Source: Epithemia pelagica (Eukaryota; Bacillariophyta; Bacillariophyceae; Surirellales; Surirellaceae). From it: DNA of 64,000 nt. The notes beneath the pieces are model-generated. The model did not search any database. It was not told the origin of the DNA and was given only the letters and a program-made list of their open reading frames with translations. The stretch is from the NCBI GenBank assembly GCA_946965045.2, contig OX337232.1:2170001-2234000 (forward strand), written 5' to 3'. Numbering within the stretch: position 1 is the first letter of the stretch; each line of letters opens with the position of its first letter. Below, piece by piece: positions 42,848 through 52,808 of this stretch. The position numbers and the translations under genes are program-made.

Positions 42848-44160
42848 CTATACGCCATTTGTCCCAGGTACAAACCCGTTGCTGCTGCTGCCACTGTTCT
42901 GGAACGGTACGCTGTTCTCGTCTCTATTTTCTTCTGCAGTCGATTCGCTTTCCACATTTCGTATCATTACATTGTTGTTTTGGTTATTGATGTTGTTGTC
43001 ACCGTCCTCACCCATTTCATTGGGTTGTTCGGGTGTACCAGCTGTAGATGTTGTTCCACCCAAGGCAGACGCAAAGCCTGCATTGGGATCAGGCTCTGGT
43101 GCAGGTCGAGGCATTTCGAGAGGGTCCAGACATCCACCACAACCCCATTGTCTGAATTTCTCACCCGAATTCAATCGAAAGGCATACCAGGACAATCCCT
43201 CTTGTTGTGCTCTCGCCAGTTCGGCTTCGCGTTGGTGATGCAGCTCCATTTGTAATTTGGCCTTTTCTCTTCGTCTCTGACCATCCTGAACAATATATTG
43301 GTACGTCGTTAACCTTTCTTTTTGTAAATGCATATGGAAGGCAATGAGCTGTGCCAAGAGAACCAAGGAAACAAAGTCAAAGATCATAAAGAACAAGAGG
43401 ACGGCAGCCACCGCTTCCGATGCCCCCTGAATTCCCAACCAGTCGTCGGCCCGATCTTCCGTTGGACCTTTCATAAATATATCCACCACCAAACCCGAAG
43501 ATATGGCCATATGGACTATTTGCATGGCTGAAATAGACAACATGACGCGGAAGAAATCCTTATAATTTCTCTCACCCACACATGTATTCAGCCCTATAGA
43601 ACAAAGCATAACGACGAGCACCAATGCCAACGGTGTTGTTCAGAATGCAACCGTGCTGCACTTGCCTTCAATCAACGCCAAAAGTACTTACATAAACAGT
43701 GATGGTCAAAATGACTGACACACTTGTTGCAGTATTTGCAATGCATGGAATGGTGGGCCACTTGCGTATCACAAATCCAGCATTGTTTGGTTTCTTCATT
43801 TTGCGGAATCGTTCGTTGCCTCAGCGACTCGGCGTTTCCATTGTAGATTGTATAGACTCGATTCAAGAAATTGGACTCTTTTCGAATCTCCCCATTTCGT
43901 TGGTCTACCAGTGCTCTGGTCAAGTACACATCCATGGAATCGATGGCAATGGCTCTCATGCCAAAATACAAGACCAACCCCATGAGTGAAAAGAAAAAGA
44001 TGGTCAAGGGAATGGAAACTTCAATCGGCAAAATCGTACTGATGAATAAGAGAAAGTGGATTCCTGTGGCCGCCAAGAAGAGCCAACTTGTTATTTGTGG
44101 AGCGCTGTGGGGGCAAGAGAGCCCATTGCGTCGTCGTGGTACATCGGATGGTGCAACCAT
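42848..44160 (-). CDS. DHHC-type protein S-palmitoyltransferase
   Basis: Exons 43692-44160 and 42848-43593 with a 98-nt intron (GTAAGTAC...CTATAG). Splicing rebuilds the catalytic core precisely: CWICDTQVAHHSMHCKYCNK, then CVSHFDHHC, then LWLNTCVGERNYKDFF, with the DHHC at about 152-155 and the intron falling one codon after it. The product is 404 aa. Two helices precede the cysteine-rich domain (SWLFLAATGIHFLLFIST and a second) and two follow it, the standard four-helix layout. The enzyme transfers palmitate to cysteines of membrane proteins, with active-site Cys in DHHC. The tail is Pro/Asn-rich (NINNQNNN) and likely cytosolic. Confidence 0.92.
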
Positions 44161-45099
44161 GATATAAAGTTAAATAACAGTATCGATGGTTTCTGTGCAA
44201 CACAAAGACGTGCTCTCAAAATCGACTGTAAAGATTGTGGCTTGCTGATCGATTGACTCTCTCCAACAGTCCAGTAACAGGGTTTTCTTGTTGTTGCTTT
44301 GTTCGACTTCTTCAACTCGCAATATAAGTGGCAAGGGATAGATGATAAATCTCTTTTGTTACAACTTTTTCGCCATGAACCAACAACAACCGATCCAACT
44401 CACGTCAATGCGCACACTATGCGGATGTTCTTGGCTGATCGTGTCAACGGCGGTGAGGCCGATCGTCTTTTTGTCGCTTAGCTCGGTCTTGACTTGGGCT
44501 TGGGCGGTAAGGTTAAAAGAAAGGGACGTTTGGGTCGCTGCGGTGGTGCTGTTGGTGGTGTGCTTGTGGACCATAGATTGAACGACGGGATCCATGCGAG
44601 CATGCCCGAGGGAAAGATCTTTGCTCTTTTTCCAAGGTTGTATTGTAGTCCTGTGGTGGCAACAAAAATCACGGCCGGCTTGACGGCTTAAGGAATAGTT
44701 TTTATTGAATGACATGTGGGAACTTTCATTACTTAAGCCACAGGTTTCTGAGTCGGTCACAGATAACGCATATATATTGAAATACGTTAGAATGGCGTTA
44801 TTAAGCAGTATTTTTTGTCGCTGGTCGCTGTGCAGTGCGAACAGGTTCACTTACGAGTACGACTCCTTTTACTATAGCCCAAGAAAGGCTTGCAGAGGCA
44901 ATTATGCTTCTTCTGCTTCCGTTTCCGAATTCTGGAATCAAGGAGTCGCGGATTGGATTTGGATGGGTTGCCCAAAACCAAGCGAACGGAAGAATCCTTT
45001 TTTCTCGACCACCACACAAACAAAGACGATGATGATACACTCCATGTGACCAAAACGTTGTGGTATGTACCTAGAATCATCGTCAGACTTTTCGAAGCT
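44161..45099. promoter_or_regulatory. Divergent intergenic region DHHC / PRMT7
   Basis: About 940 bp between divergent starts. A minus-strand frame 44359-44595 (78 codons from an ATG, MDPVVQSMVHKH...) and overlapping plus-strand frames are open, but none has recognisable homology; I do not call them genes. The PRMT7 frame is open back to 44890 without ATG. Confidence 0.35.
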
Positions 45100-47700
45100 A
45101 TGAACTCGGTGGTGGAAGAAGCTCTTCGTCAAGGACGCTGGGGCGAAATTGTTACCATTGAAGTAGGTGACCAAACTGGAAACGACATCACACAACCAGA
45201 CAGTGCGACCACAACAGACGAAGCGAAACCTCCTCACAGTTTGACAATCTCCTTGACTCCATGTTTGGACAATCGACATGGAGGATTTCAGTGGAATCCA
45301 ATCACACCACAAAGTGAGGAGTTGTCTCACTTTTTGCGCGCGAAGCAATGGATGTTCCCCATGCTCAATGATCACACACGCAACCGCGTCTACCAAGAAG
45401 CGATTCAACGAGCAATCTCACGGATTGTTAATGAAACTCATGAAGCAAAAGAGGACAAGCAAGGTCAACCAAACCAAACCATGACCATTTTGGATATTGG
45501 TTGTGGAACGGGCCTTTGGGGAATGGTTGCAGCACGACATCTTCAAGCTCTGGAGAGCCGAAGCAATAACATTACGAATAAGGAACTTTTTAGAAGCTTC
45601 CAGGTCGAATCCATTGACATGTCACGGTTCATGGTCCAGATGGCTCAGCAAGTGGTTGAAGACAATCATTTGTCACATTGTATATCTGTCCGAGAAACGC
45701 ATTCCATGCAGATGATGCCACACCATCATGTTCAAGAACAACAAAAAGAGGATAAAAACATAAAACACGACAACAGATCTGTGGTGTTGTGTATCTCCGA
45801 GCTCTTGGAGCATGGATTACTGGGTGAAGGATGGCTGCCCACGATGCGCAATTTGTTCCAACGCAAGATTGTTCCAAGCCAAGCCCTCATCATTCCTTCT
45901 CATGCCACCGTATCTGCTCTTGCTGTTCAGACGATTAGGAAGAGCGTCGCATCGGAATCAACGACAGATTTGGATGGTTGTGCTGGATGGTGCCACGACT
46001 ACGCCGGGCCACACAATTACCAGCCGGGGCAGCAATCTCATCCGTGCTCATTACAATGGCCGCAAGAGATGTCGCCCTCAGCGTCGGTAGTGCTCCCCGT
46101 TCATGCAAAGACCTTGGTGGAACAAGGTCGTATGAAATGGTTGTCCGAATCGATCCCTATCCTCACCATTTCTGCCAGAGAGACGACCATACCGAATACC
46201 GTCAATGCAAAACGAGCGTGTTGTCGTCTAACCATTTCGGAGACGGGTTCCATGGACGCAATCTTGGTTTGGTGGAAGCTCCATCTTTTGGGAGATGACA
46301 ACGACGAAAAAGTAACTTATGATTCCCTGGATCCAGGACGGTGCGACGATTCATGTTCGTCGTGGCAAGACCATTGGCAACCCTGTCTTCACTCGTTAAA
46401 AGAATCTGTGTCGGTGACTCAAGGTGACGTCTGTCAGGTGGAAGCATGGCACGACGACAATCGAATTCATGTTGCCCTAGGGTCGGTTGAAACTCCAACC
46501 AATGCCGATGAGAAAAAGGGAAGTGCACAGCCTCCTCCATCCAAACGTGCTCGATCTGAGCCGTCCAGTGACAAGGAAATGTCGGTAATCTCCCCCCTAC
46601 GATCACGTCAACTCAACAATACGGAACGTTTGGATCGACTTGGCATGGCTCTCGACCATATTCTTGATCCCCAAAATGAACTACAGAGATCACTAAAGCA
46701 ACCCGAAGATAGCGGTATTGTGATCTTGGATGTCTCTGACTTTTGTTTGGCTGGGATCTTCGCTTCACAAGTTTGTTCCAAGTATGAGCGACCGTGTTTT
46801 GTGTACTCCATGGAAAGCAGCAGTGGCAGTCCAATAGACTCGAGTGGTGGTTGTTCATTGTCACTTCCTGTTCTCTCTGCGCAAATGGCACAGGCCAATG
46901 TTTGTGGCGGACAAAGCAAGGTCGAATTTCAAGTCCTCCAATGTCACCCCGAATCATTATCTCGCGATGTTGTGTTTCCAGAAAAGAGCTCCAAAGACCA
47001 AATGATCGACTTGGTTGTAGCGGAGCCCTACTATGAGATGACAGAAACTTGGCCATTGCTATCGGCCATGAATTTTTACAACATTGTTCGTCACTTGAAT
47101 GAAAAGAATCTGATATCACTGGACTCGAGAACATGCATTGTCCCTGCCATCGCATCTCTTTGTGTCTGCGCCATATCGAGTCCACAAATATTTTCAGCCT
47201 ATCAGTCGTGCGGCAGATTCAAGGACGACGAAATGGTTCTCGGCCTGGACCATTCCTACGTGATCAGACAACGACATCCACCAGGAACGAAAGGGGGAAA
47301 CGTCGTTCTTAGTCTACCCATGTGGCAATACCAATACACAACCTTGGGACTATCCCAAACAGTGACAACATTGCGCTACGACCTAGTAGGCCAAGTTGAG
47401 CCCACGTTACAAGGCAGTTTCAATGTTTCAATCAATACCTCTGGATTGTGTCATGGGATTCTGATTTGGGTTGAGTATGATCTCCTTCAAACTTCGGAGA
47501 GACAGTCATCGAAAATATCTACGCTCGACGAATCTGAGCATCAGCTTGTCGTTCTCCTGGACAATCCAATCAACGTCCATGAAAAAGGGACGGAGCTAGT
47601 GTGTACGTTTCAACTCGATGGATGCAATAGTGGTCTATCAACAGCGAACAACGGCGAATCATCTTCGTGTCCTTTTCAATTTGATATCGCCAACATGTAA
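45100..47700 (+). CDS. PRMT7: Protein arginine N-methyltransferase 7 (PRMT7-like)
   Basis: Single exon; the first in-frame ATG is at 45100 (MNSVVEEALRQGRW), giving 866 aa. The first methyltransferase domain contains motif I ILDIGCGTGLWGMVAARHL (about 130-148), post-I VESIDMSRFMVQMAQQV and the double-E loop CISELLEHGLLGEGWLPTM (about 232-250), in which the ELLxxxLLGEG wording is that of PRMT7. The second half (about 500-860) is a degenerate copy (ALDHILDP, then IVILDVSDFCLAGIFASQV, then LVVAEPYYEM). That two-module layout is also specific to PRMT7. The family monomethylates arginine using S-adenosylmethionine in the cytosol and nucleus. Inserts of polar text make it longer than the ~690-aa human protein. 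Confidence 0.85.
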   Translation: MNSVVEEALRQGRWGEIVTIEVGDQTGNDITQPDSATTTDEAKPPHSLTISLTPCLDNRHGGFQWNPITPQSEELSHFLRAKQWMFPMLNDHTRNRVYQEAIQRAISRIVNETHEAKEDKQGQPNQTMTILDIGCGTGLWGMVAARHLQALESRSNNITNKELFRSFQVESIDMSRFMVQMAQQVVEDNHLSHCISVRETHSMQMMPHHHVQEQQKEDKNIKHDNRSVVLCISELLEHGLLGEGWLPTMRNLFQRKIVPSQALIIPSHATVSALAVQTIRKSVASESTTDLDGCAGWCHDYAGPHNYQPGQQSHPCSLQWPQEMSPSASVVLPVHAKTLVEQGRMKWLSESIPILTISARETTIPNTVNAKRACCRLTISETGSMDAILVWWKLHLLGDDNDEKVTYDSLDPGRCDDSCSSWQDHWQPCLHSLKESVSVTQGDVCQVEAWHDDNRIHVALGSVETPTNADEKKGSAQPPPSKRARSEPSSDKEMSVISPLRSRQLNNTERLDRLGMALDHILDPQNELQRSLKQPEDSGIVILDVSDFCLAGIFASQVCSKYERPCFVYSMESSSGSPIDSSGGCSLSLPVLSAQMAQANVCGGQSKVEFQVLQCHPESLSRDVVFPEKSSKDQMIDLVVAEPYYEMTETWPLLSAMNFYNIVRHLNEKNLISLDSRTCIVPAIASLCVCAISSPQIFSAYQSCGRFKDDEMVLGLDHSYVIRQRHPPGTKGGNVVLSLPMWQYQYTTLGLSQTVTTLRYDLVGQVEPTLQGSFNVSINTSGLCHGILIWVEYDLLQTSERQSSKISTLDESEHQLVVLLDNPINVHEKGTELVCTFQLDGCNSGLSTANNGESSSCPFQFDIANM

Positions 47701-48595
47701 ACCCCTCCCTTGAGCCCACCCAAGGATTGACATTTTCTGGAGATTTTGCAAAATTGATGGGTCCAGACCCAGACAACCGTGAGCAGCTTCTGGACAATCC
47801 AAATCTTGTGAGTTGCGCTTAATTCCTCAGACTAGCCGGTGAAACCCTTGAAACCACCACATGAAAATTCTGGCGCGAGAATAGTGTTGTTGCTCATGGC
47901 GTGGAACATTTGCGCAACAGGATCCAAGAACTACGCTCTATCGCTCGAGAGCCCGACCGTACGCTTTCTCACTTCATGTATCCCAATCTTGATTCTTGTC
48001 GTTGATTCTTACATGCTTGCCTGGGATTATCTTTTCATGTCTCCTACATTTTTGTTTGTTTGTCGTACAAGTGTGCCCACCACTGCCGACCTTGCTAGGT
48101 TCCTCACGAAAAAGAAACCTTTGCCTGTATATCCCCTTACCATCTATTACAAATGCCATGTGGTGGCGAACAAATCAAGCTCAATTTTATGTCCTTCACG
48201 ATGGAGAGATGGTGGATTTGGTGGTCACCGAGTCCTCCAACAGAAAGACAAAACCTTGGTCAATGCTGTAGACCCCATGAATCGCAGCACGATTTTGAAT
48301 TAGAAGAACTCGATTTTCCACTGTCCCTGTGGCTGCAACTCTTTTTGTCTGTGCCATGACCCGTTCAAAGATATTCGTAGCATCTCGAGGTAAATACAAG
48401 AGAAACAAAATGACCCTCGACTTGGTTCGTGAACCCCAAAGCCCACGTGACAAGAACGAAATAAACTGGTCATGTGGTGTGGCACCAAAGAGAGCCTTTC
48501 AACAACAGAGATAATTGAGATATCAAAAGGCCATACTTGTTCTTGAGATCCGTATACCTACTACCTACCCAAGAATCATTTACAACTTTGGAGTT
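47701..48595. other. Convergent intergenic region
   Basis: About 895 bp between the PRMT7 and histidine-kinase 3' ends. Open frames on both strands overlap (plus 47898-48303, minus 48196-48453 with SIDQGFVFLLEDSVTT). None starts convincingly or shows a known domain. No repeat or RNA gene recognised. Confidence 0.35.
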
Positions 48596-51311
48596 TCAAG
48601 TAGATGGAAAGTGATCCAATCCTTCGAGAAACGAAGCAAGAAACTTCTCCATCTTTTTCCAGCTAAAGGGTTTTGCAATGAACCCTGACGCTCCTATGTC
48701 TTTGACCTCTTGTTCATAACTCCCCATCGCATTCGCCGTAACGAAAACAATCTTTGGCCGTGGATTTGCCCCATGGTCCCGTTGCAATATTTGTTGAGTG
48801 GCCTCCATGCCATCCATCACTGGCATCTGCATATCCATCAAAACCAAGTCATAATCTACTTGTGCAGTAGCATCGACTGCCTCTTGTCCATTATGCACAA
48901 TATCAACATTCTTGATTCCAGCTCTATTCAGCAACCCTTTGAGGACCTTTTGATTAATTTTGTTATCCTCAGCGATCAATACTTTCAACTGAGAACATTT
49001 TTCGACTTGAGGGAGTGCTTCGGCAATGGTGCTTTGAGCTGCAGCTATGCCCGAGCTTTGGCTTATCACAGAGCTGATGAACGAAGCTGGCAACAAATGT
49101 ACGAGGGACCGGTAGTGTCCTCTCGATAATGTATCTTTGACACAATATGAGGGACCAAAAGTGGATATTGTCGTTCCTGGAGCAGCACTGGCGAATACAG
49201 CGAGGTCATTTGCATCATATAATTCTTCATGGATCAAGCACAGATACTTCCGATTGGGGTCAATCCCACCCTTGACTTCGCTCAGAATCTTCAGCTCATT
49301 ACAACCGTTGAGCTCCGTCGCGTTCAGCCGGTATGTTTCAACAACACTGGGCGACAGTCCCAAGTTTTTGTCTCTGTTGACAACCATGATTCGGGTATCT
49401 TTCATCGAATCTGACAGAGCATTGATATCGGCTCTATCCCGCGATAAGGGAATGTCAACACTGAATGTTGACCATTCGCCGAGCGTGCTTTCGAGCGATA
49501 TTGTGCCTCCAAGCGCTTCAACGAGCTTCGACGTGATGGCCAATCCAAGGCCTGTCCCGCCGTAGAGCTTTTCTGTTTCTCCGCTTGCCTGTATGAAGGG
49601 TTTGAAGATCTTACTGAATTCCGCTGAGTCGATCCCTTTACCGTAATCTTTCACCGTGAACCGTAATCTTTCACCGTGAACCGCAAGAATCTGGCTGTTT
49701 TGCCATTTTCATGGTCTCTTTGGAGAACGCCGCCTTCATTGCAGGTTGTCGTTTCGTTTCGGCCAGCTTTGGGCTTTTGGAAAGGACATCTTGTGGAAGT
49801 CTCGGAGTGATCCAGTGTATCATCTTGAATTGTGCTCTCATGTGTTGGCATGTGATCTGTTGGTGTCATGATGAGACCTTCATTCTTCTGGACTATCCGT
49901 TCAACAACCTTCAAGGAGAACTCCACAATACCATTGCTTTTGCTGAACTTGATGGCGTTGCCGAGAAGATTATAAAGAATCTGCTGCAGTCTCCTTCCGT
50001 CTGTATCCACAACCGTTGGCACGAGTGGGTCGTAGTATGTGCAGAGCTTCAAATTCAACTCACTGGCTTTGACCTCAATGGAGCATACGACAGGGTCAAG
50101 TGTACGTTGGAGATCTGTCGGTTGAACATCAACGTCCACGTTTCCGCTTATCAATTTGGAATAGTCGAGAACATCATTCACAATTGCCGATAAGAGTTCT
50201 CCGCTGCTTACGATCATGCGCATCGAATCGTTTTGTTGCGGAGTAAGGTCTGAATCAAGCAGGAGACTAGACAGACCAACCACACAATTCAATGGAGTGC
50301 GAATTTCGTGGCTCATGCAAGCAAAATTCTTGAGTTGGGCTGCCGAGGCCTCAGCCATTTGCCGGTTGGCATTTTCGAGGCGTTCATTTGCCATTTCTAA
50401 CTCAGAGGTGCGCTCCTTCACCTTTTCCTCGAGTGTATCAATGAGCCGCACATTCTCTTCAATAGCTCCATATGCCTGAATCAAGTTGCTACAGGTTACT
50501 GTGAAGGGTTCCAAGAACTTGACGTGATCTTGAGTATATCCACCAGGCTTGTTGGCAATACCAACCATTCCATTCATCTTTTTGCCCCCTGGCTCGAAAA
50601 ATGGTATACCAAGGAAGTGATTGAGTGGCGGGTGTCCCTCAGGAATACCACAAGCCCGAGGATCACTGGAGGGCGAGTTTGCGATAACGGGCTCAGCGTG
50701 AACCATGACATGACCGAACAAAGATTCCGGGTTGTAAAATCTAAGTCCTGTATCTTCGTTTTGACGGTACAACTCTCTTGTTGCCTCGTTCCAGGCAATA
50801 TTTGTGATAGCATGAGCTTGCAGGTACATGGTTCCATCTTCATCGTGCTTTATTTGGCCGATGAAACCATACTCAGAATCCATCAGATCTAATAGGCCTG
50901 TGAGCAGGCATTTGAAGACAGCTCTTGGCTGTTTTACAGGTGAGATGGTAACTCTTAGACTGACAAAAAACAGCACAGACACAAAATAAAAAGTCGTACC
51001 TCTTTTTTCTGCAAGAATTGTCTTTGTACTTCCGATATTTGATCCAGAAGTAGGAGTCGTTGTTTTGCCTTTTCCAGTTCCGTTTTGTGGCCTTTAGGGT
51101 GGAGAATCATCGATTGGAGAATTGCTTCTCTTTGTGTCTCCCAAAGAATTTACTTGATTTCCTCTTCATCCTGGAGCGAGACATGTTGTGGAAGAGTAAC
51201 TTCGATCTCAGGGACGCTGATCACTAACCGATCAAGCTGGTGTTCTTCGGAATAGCCAGGGTTTTGTGGATGTAGTATTTCTTCTACTATTTCTCTTGTC
51301 GTTGCCTCCAT
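48596..51311 (-). pseudogene. Hybrid histidine kinase (GAF-HisKA-HATPase-REC), reading frame broken
   Basis: Visible parts in order: an N-terminal piece from ATG 51311; a coiled coil (TELEKAKQRLLLLDQISEV, exon to 51000); a 71-nt intron 50929-50999; a GAF-like sensor (LMDSEYGFIGQI); a HisKA box FACMSHEIRTPLNCVVGLS with the phospho-accepting His; a HATPase N-box QQILYNLLGNAIKFSK and G-box YGGTGLGLAI; and a receiver domain LIAEDNKINQKVLKGLL with VLMDMQMPVMDGMEAT (phospho-Asp) and FIAKPF. Two lesions are seen. A 20-bp exact tandem duplication at 49641-49680 shifts frame inside the ATPase domain; one copy alone would read continuously through KDYGKGID. An in-frame TAA at 51151-51153 separates the N-terminal piece from the rest. 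The domains are otherwise intact, so decay is recent or one lesion is an assembly error. Confidence 0.75.
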
Positions 51312-51556
51312 GGTCGATTGTTGCAAGAGAGACATCGAACAGGTTGATGGTGTGTGACGCAACTGGCATTCGAGGCTCGAGGCTCGAGCTCGTATTACTC
51401 GTACTCGCACTCGTAACTCGTTATTTTTTATTTTTGTAGTTGACTTTAGCACAGACATAAGGCCGTTCCTTGATCTTCTGCAAAAACAAAAGTTGGAGGG
51501 TGACACGTCACAAAAAACCCGGAAATATGGCGTCAAATCCGGGTTCGACGCTGTTT

Positions 51557-51610
51557 CAGCTTTTGAGGCTGCAAAAGTTGGGTCCAACTTTTGCAGGCCG
51601 GCAAAAGCTG
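51557..51610. repeat. Large nested palindrome
   Basis: The inner arms (13 bp, CTGCAAAAGTTGG and its complement) at 51569-51581 and 51584-51596 are perfect with a 2-nt centre. Outer arms CAGCTTTTG (51557-51565) and CAAAAGCTG (51602-51610) are also complementary. The whole can fold into a 54-nt hairpin with small internal loops. It lies between the 32-bp inverted repeats. Confidence 0.85.
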
Positions 51611-51860
51611 AGCAGACATTAGGGATAGTGCTTTCTTCTTGCTAGTGTACATTGGGCCCTACAGAAACAAAAATGACGGTTTAGGATTTGAACGGCGCGC
51701 GTTCGACTCCAACGGTCCCCCTAACCTCAATGAAGAGGAAGACGGAACGTCCTCCTAATGTCTTACTTTGATAATTGTAGTATTCAAATCATCAAAGTGA
51801 ATATGGGGACTATTGGGGGCCTTGGGGGAAAAAGTGCGGTTATAGGTTTTGGTTTTGTAA

Positions 51861-52808
51861 ATGCCAAAGGACGGCGTGTCGCGCAATTGTCTACAAAAAG
51901 GTGAGATGTCATGTGTCGATTTTTGTTTTTGCAGAATATCAAGGAACGGCCTAACTGCATTCTTCTTTGTTGCACTACACTACCACGTCATTTCCATCTT
52001 CTGTTTTCTGTTCTCCATTCTCTATTCTCCAACAACTTGTCTCTTCTGGTACGACAAAGTTAACTCGGGACCGAAAGGAGACTCACGAATGCTTCCTCTC
52101 CCCCCAGCCTTGAAGTTGACGGACTCAATTGTTATCGCCTGCCCGATCAAGACTACGACCAAAGAAAAGGAGATAGCCGTTGGAAACGCGGGGCGTCCCT
52201 CCCGGATCCTACCTTTTGGTATCATCGATCGCAATCGCATTTGGTATAAGATCCACCATACCAAAAACCAAAGTGTTGATGGCAACATGACAATCCCAAT
52301 CCCACTCACTTTGGCAGGCATAACAAAAACATCCGATCAACCAGAACCACCGTCACCAGCGGCCTTCTCCTACGACGCGCACCAACTGGCAACCACGCAC
52401 TTCAAGATCAACGTCAGAGAATCCCCAAAAACCCCAGAACCAACCAAGAGCTCACTCTTCCAATTCACTACGTTCGGACGGCAAAGGCTTGATCACCTTT
52501 GGCGCCGTTCAGAGAATTTTAAGAGGATTTTTGCCACTCCCACAGTTCCCACAATTTTCTTTTTTTTCTCCTCGACGCGCACCAACTGGCAACCACGCAC
52601 TTCAAGATCAACGTCAGAGAATCCCCAAAAACCCCAGAACCAACCAAGAGCTCACTCTTCCAATTCACTACGTTCGGACGGCAAAGGCTTGATCACCTTT
52701 GGCGCCGTTCAGAGAATTTTAAGAGGATTTTTGCCTTCTTGTTCTTGCTTGTGCTCGCTTCGCTCCCATCATGTCTTCGACCTCTCCTTCTCGCTCCCCT
52801 CCGCCTGA
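51861..52808 (+). CDS. Uncertain ORF upstream of the Gag-like gene
   Basis: 315 codons from an ATG. The 5' part crosses the 32-bp inverted repeat and is unlikely to be protein. From about MLPLPPALKLTDSIVIA (52090) the text IAVGNAGRPSRILPFGIID and NMTIPIPLTLAGITK looks more protein-like. The frame then runs through both copies of the 163-bp direct repeat in two different frames, so at least one copy cannot be meaningful. No family recognised. It may be an extra element ORF, a captured fragment or chance. Confidence 0.25.
   Translation: MPKDGVSRNCLQKGEMSCVDFCFCRISRNGLTAFFFVALHYHVISIFCFLFSILYSPTTCLFWYDKVNSGPKGDSRMLPLPPALKLTDSIVIACPIKTTTKEKEIAVGNAGRPSRILPFGIIDRNRIWYKIHHTKNQSVDGNMTIPIPLTLAGITKTSDQPEPPSPAAFSYDAHQLATTHFKINVRESPKTPEPTKSSLFQFTTFGRQRLDHLWRRSENFKRIFATPTVPTIFFFFSSTRTNWQPRTSRSTSENPQKPQNQPRAHSSNSLRSDGKGLITFGAVQRILRGFLPSCSCLCSLRSHHVFDLSFSLPSA
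52373..52735. repeat. Two 163-bp direct repeats, 200-bp period
   Basis: 52373-52535 and 52573-52735 are essentially identical, both starting CGACGCGCACCAACTGGCAA and ending GAGGATTTTTGCC, with an unrelated 37-bp spacer rich in T between them. The second copy ends 36 bp before the Gag ATG, so the repeats occupy the place of a promoter or leader. Confidence 0.9.

Larger units (their letters stand above)
51312..52770. other. 5' flank of the retroelement: palindromes, inverted and direct repeats
   Basis: This 1.46-kb stretch is rich in structure. A 32-bp inverted repeat with one mismatch links 51460-51491 and 51921-51952 (core CAAGGAACGGCCT). A nested palindrome lies at 51557-51610. Direct repeats with a 200-bp period lie at 52373-52735. 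One long frame from ATG 51861 is listed separately. The element's true 5' terminus should lie here but I could not place it. Confidence 0.5.

Noticed and set aside
43620..43691. Early acceptors (AAG, CAG) for the DHHC intron
   Set aside because: They do not rebuild the DHHC-x-W-x-N-x-C-V-G core; the CTATAG acceptor at 43594 does so exactly.
44359..44595. 78-codon minus-strand frame MDPVVQSMVHKH...
   Set aside because: Polar text with no recognisable family and overlapping frames on the other strand; too weak to call a gene.
48196..48453. Minus-strand frame with SIDQGFVFLLEDSVTT
   Set aside because: Looks mildly protein-like but has no convincing start, no domain and overlaps other frames.
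51685..51720. GCGCGTTCGACTCC-type sequence resembling a tRNA T-arm
   Set aside because: No matching anticodon arm, D-arm or acceptor stem around it; no tRNA gene could be built anywhere in the window.
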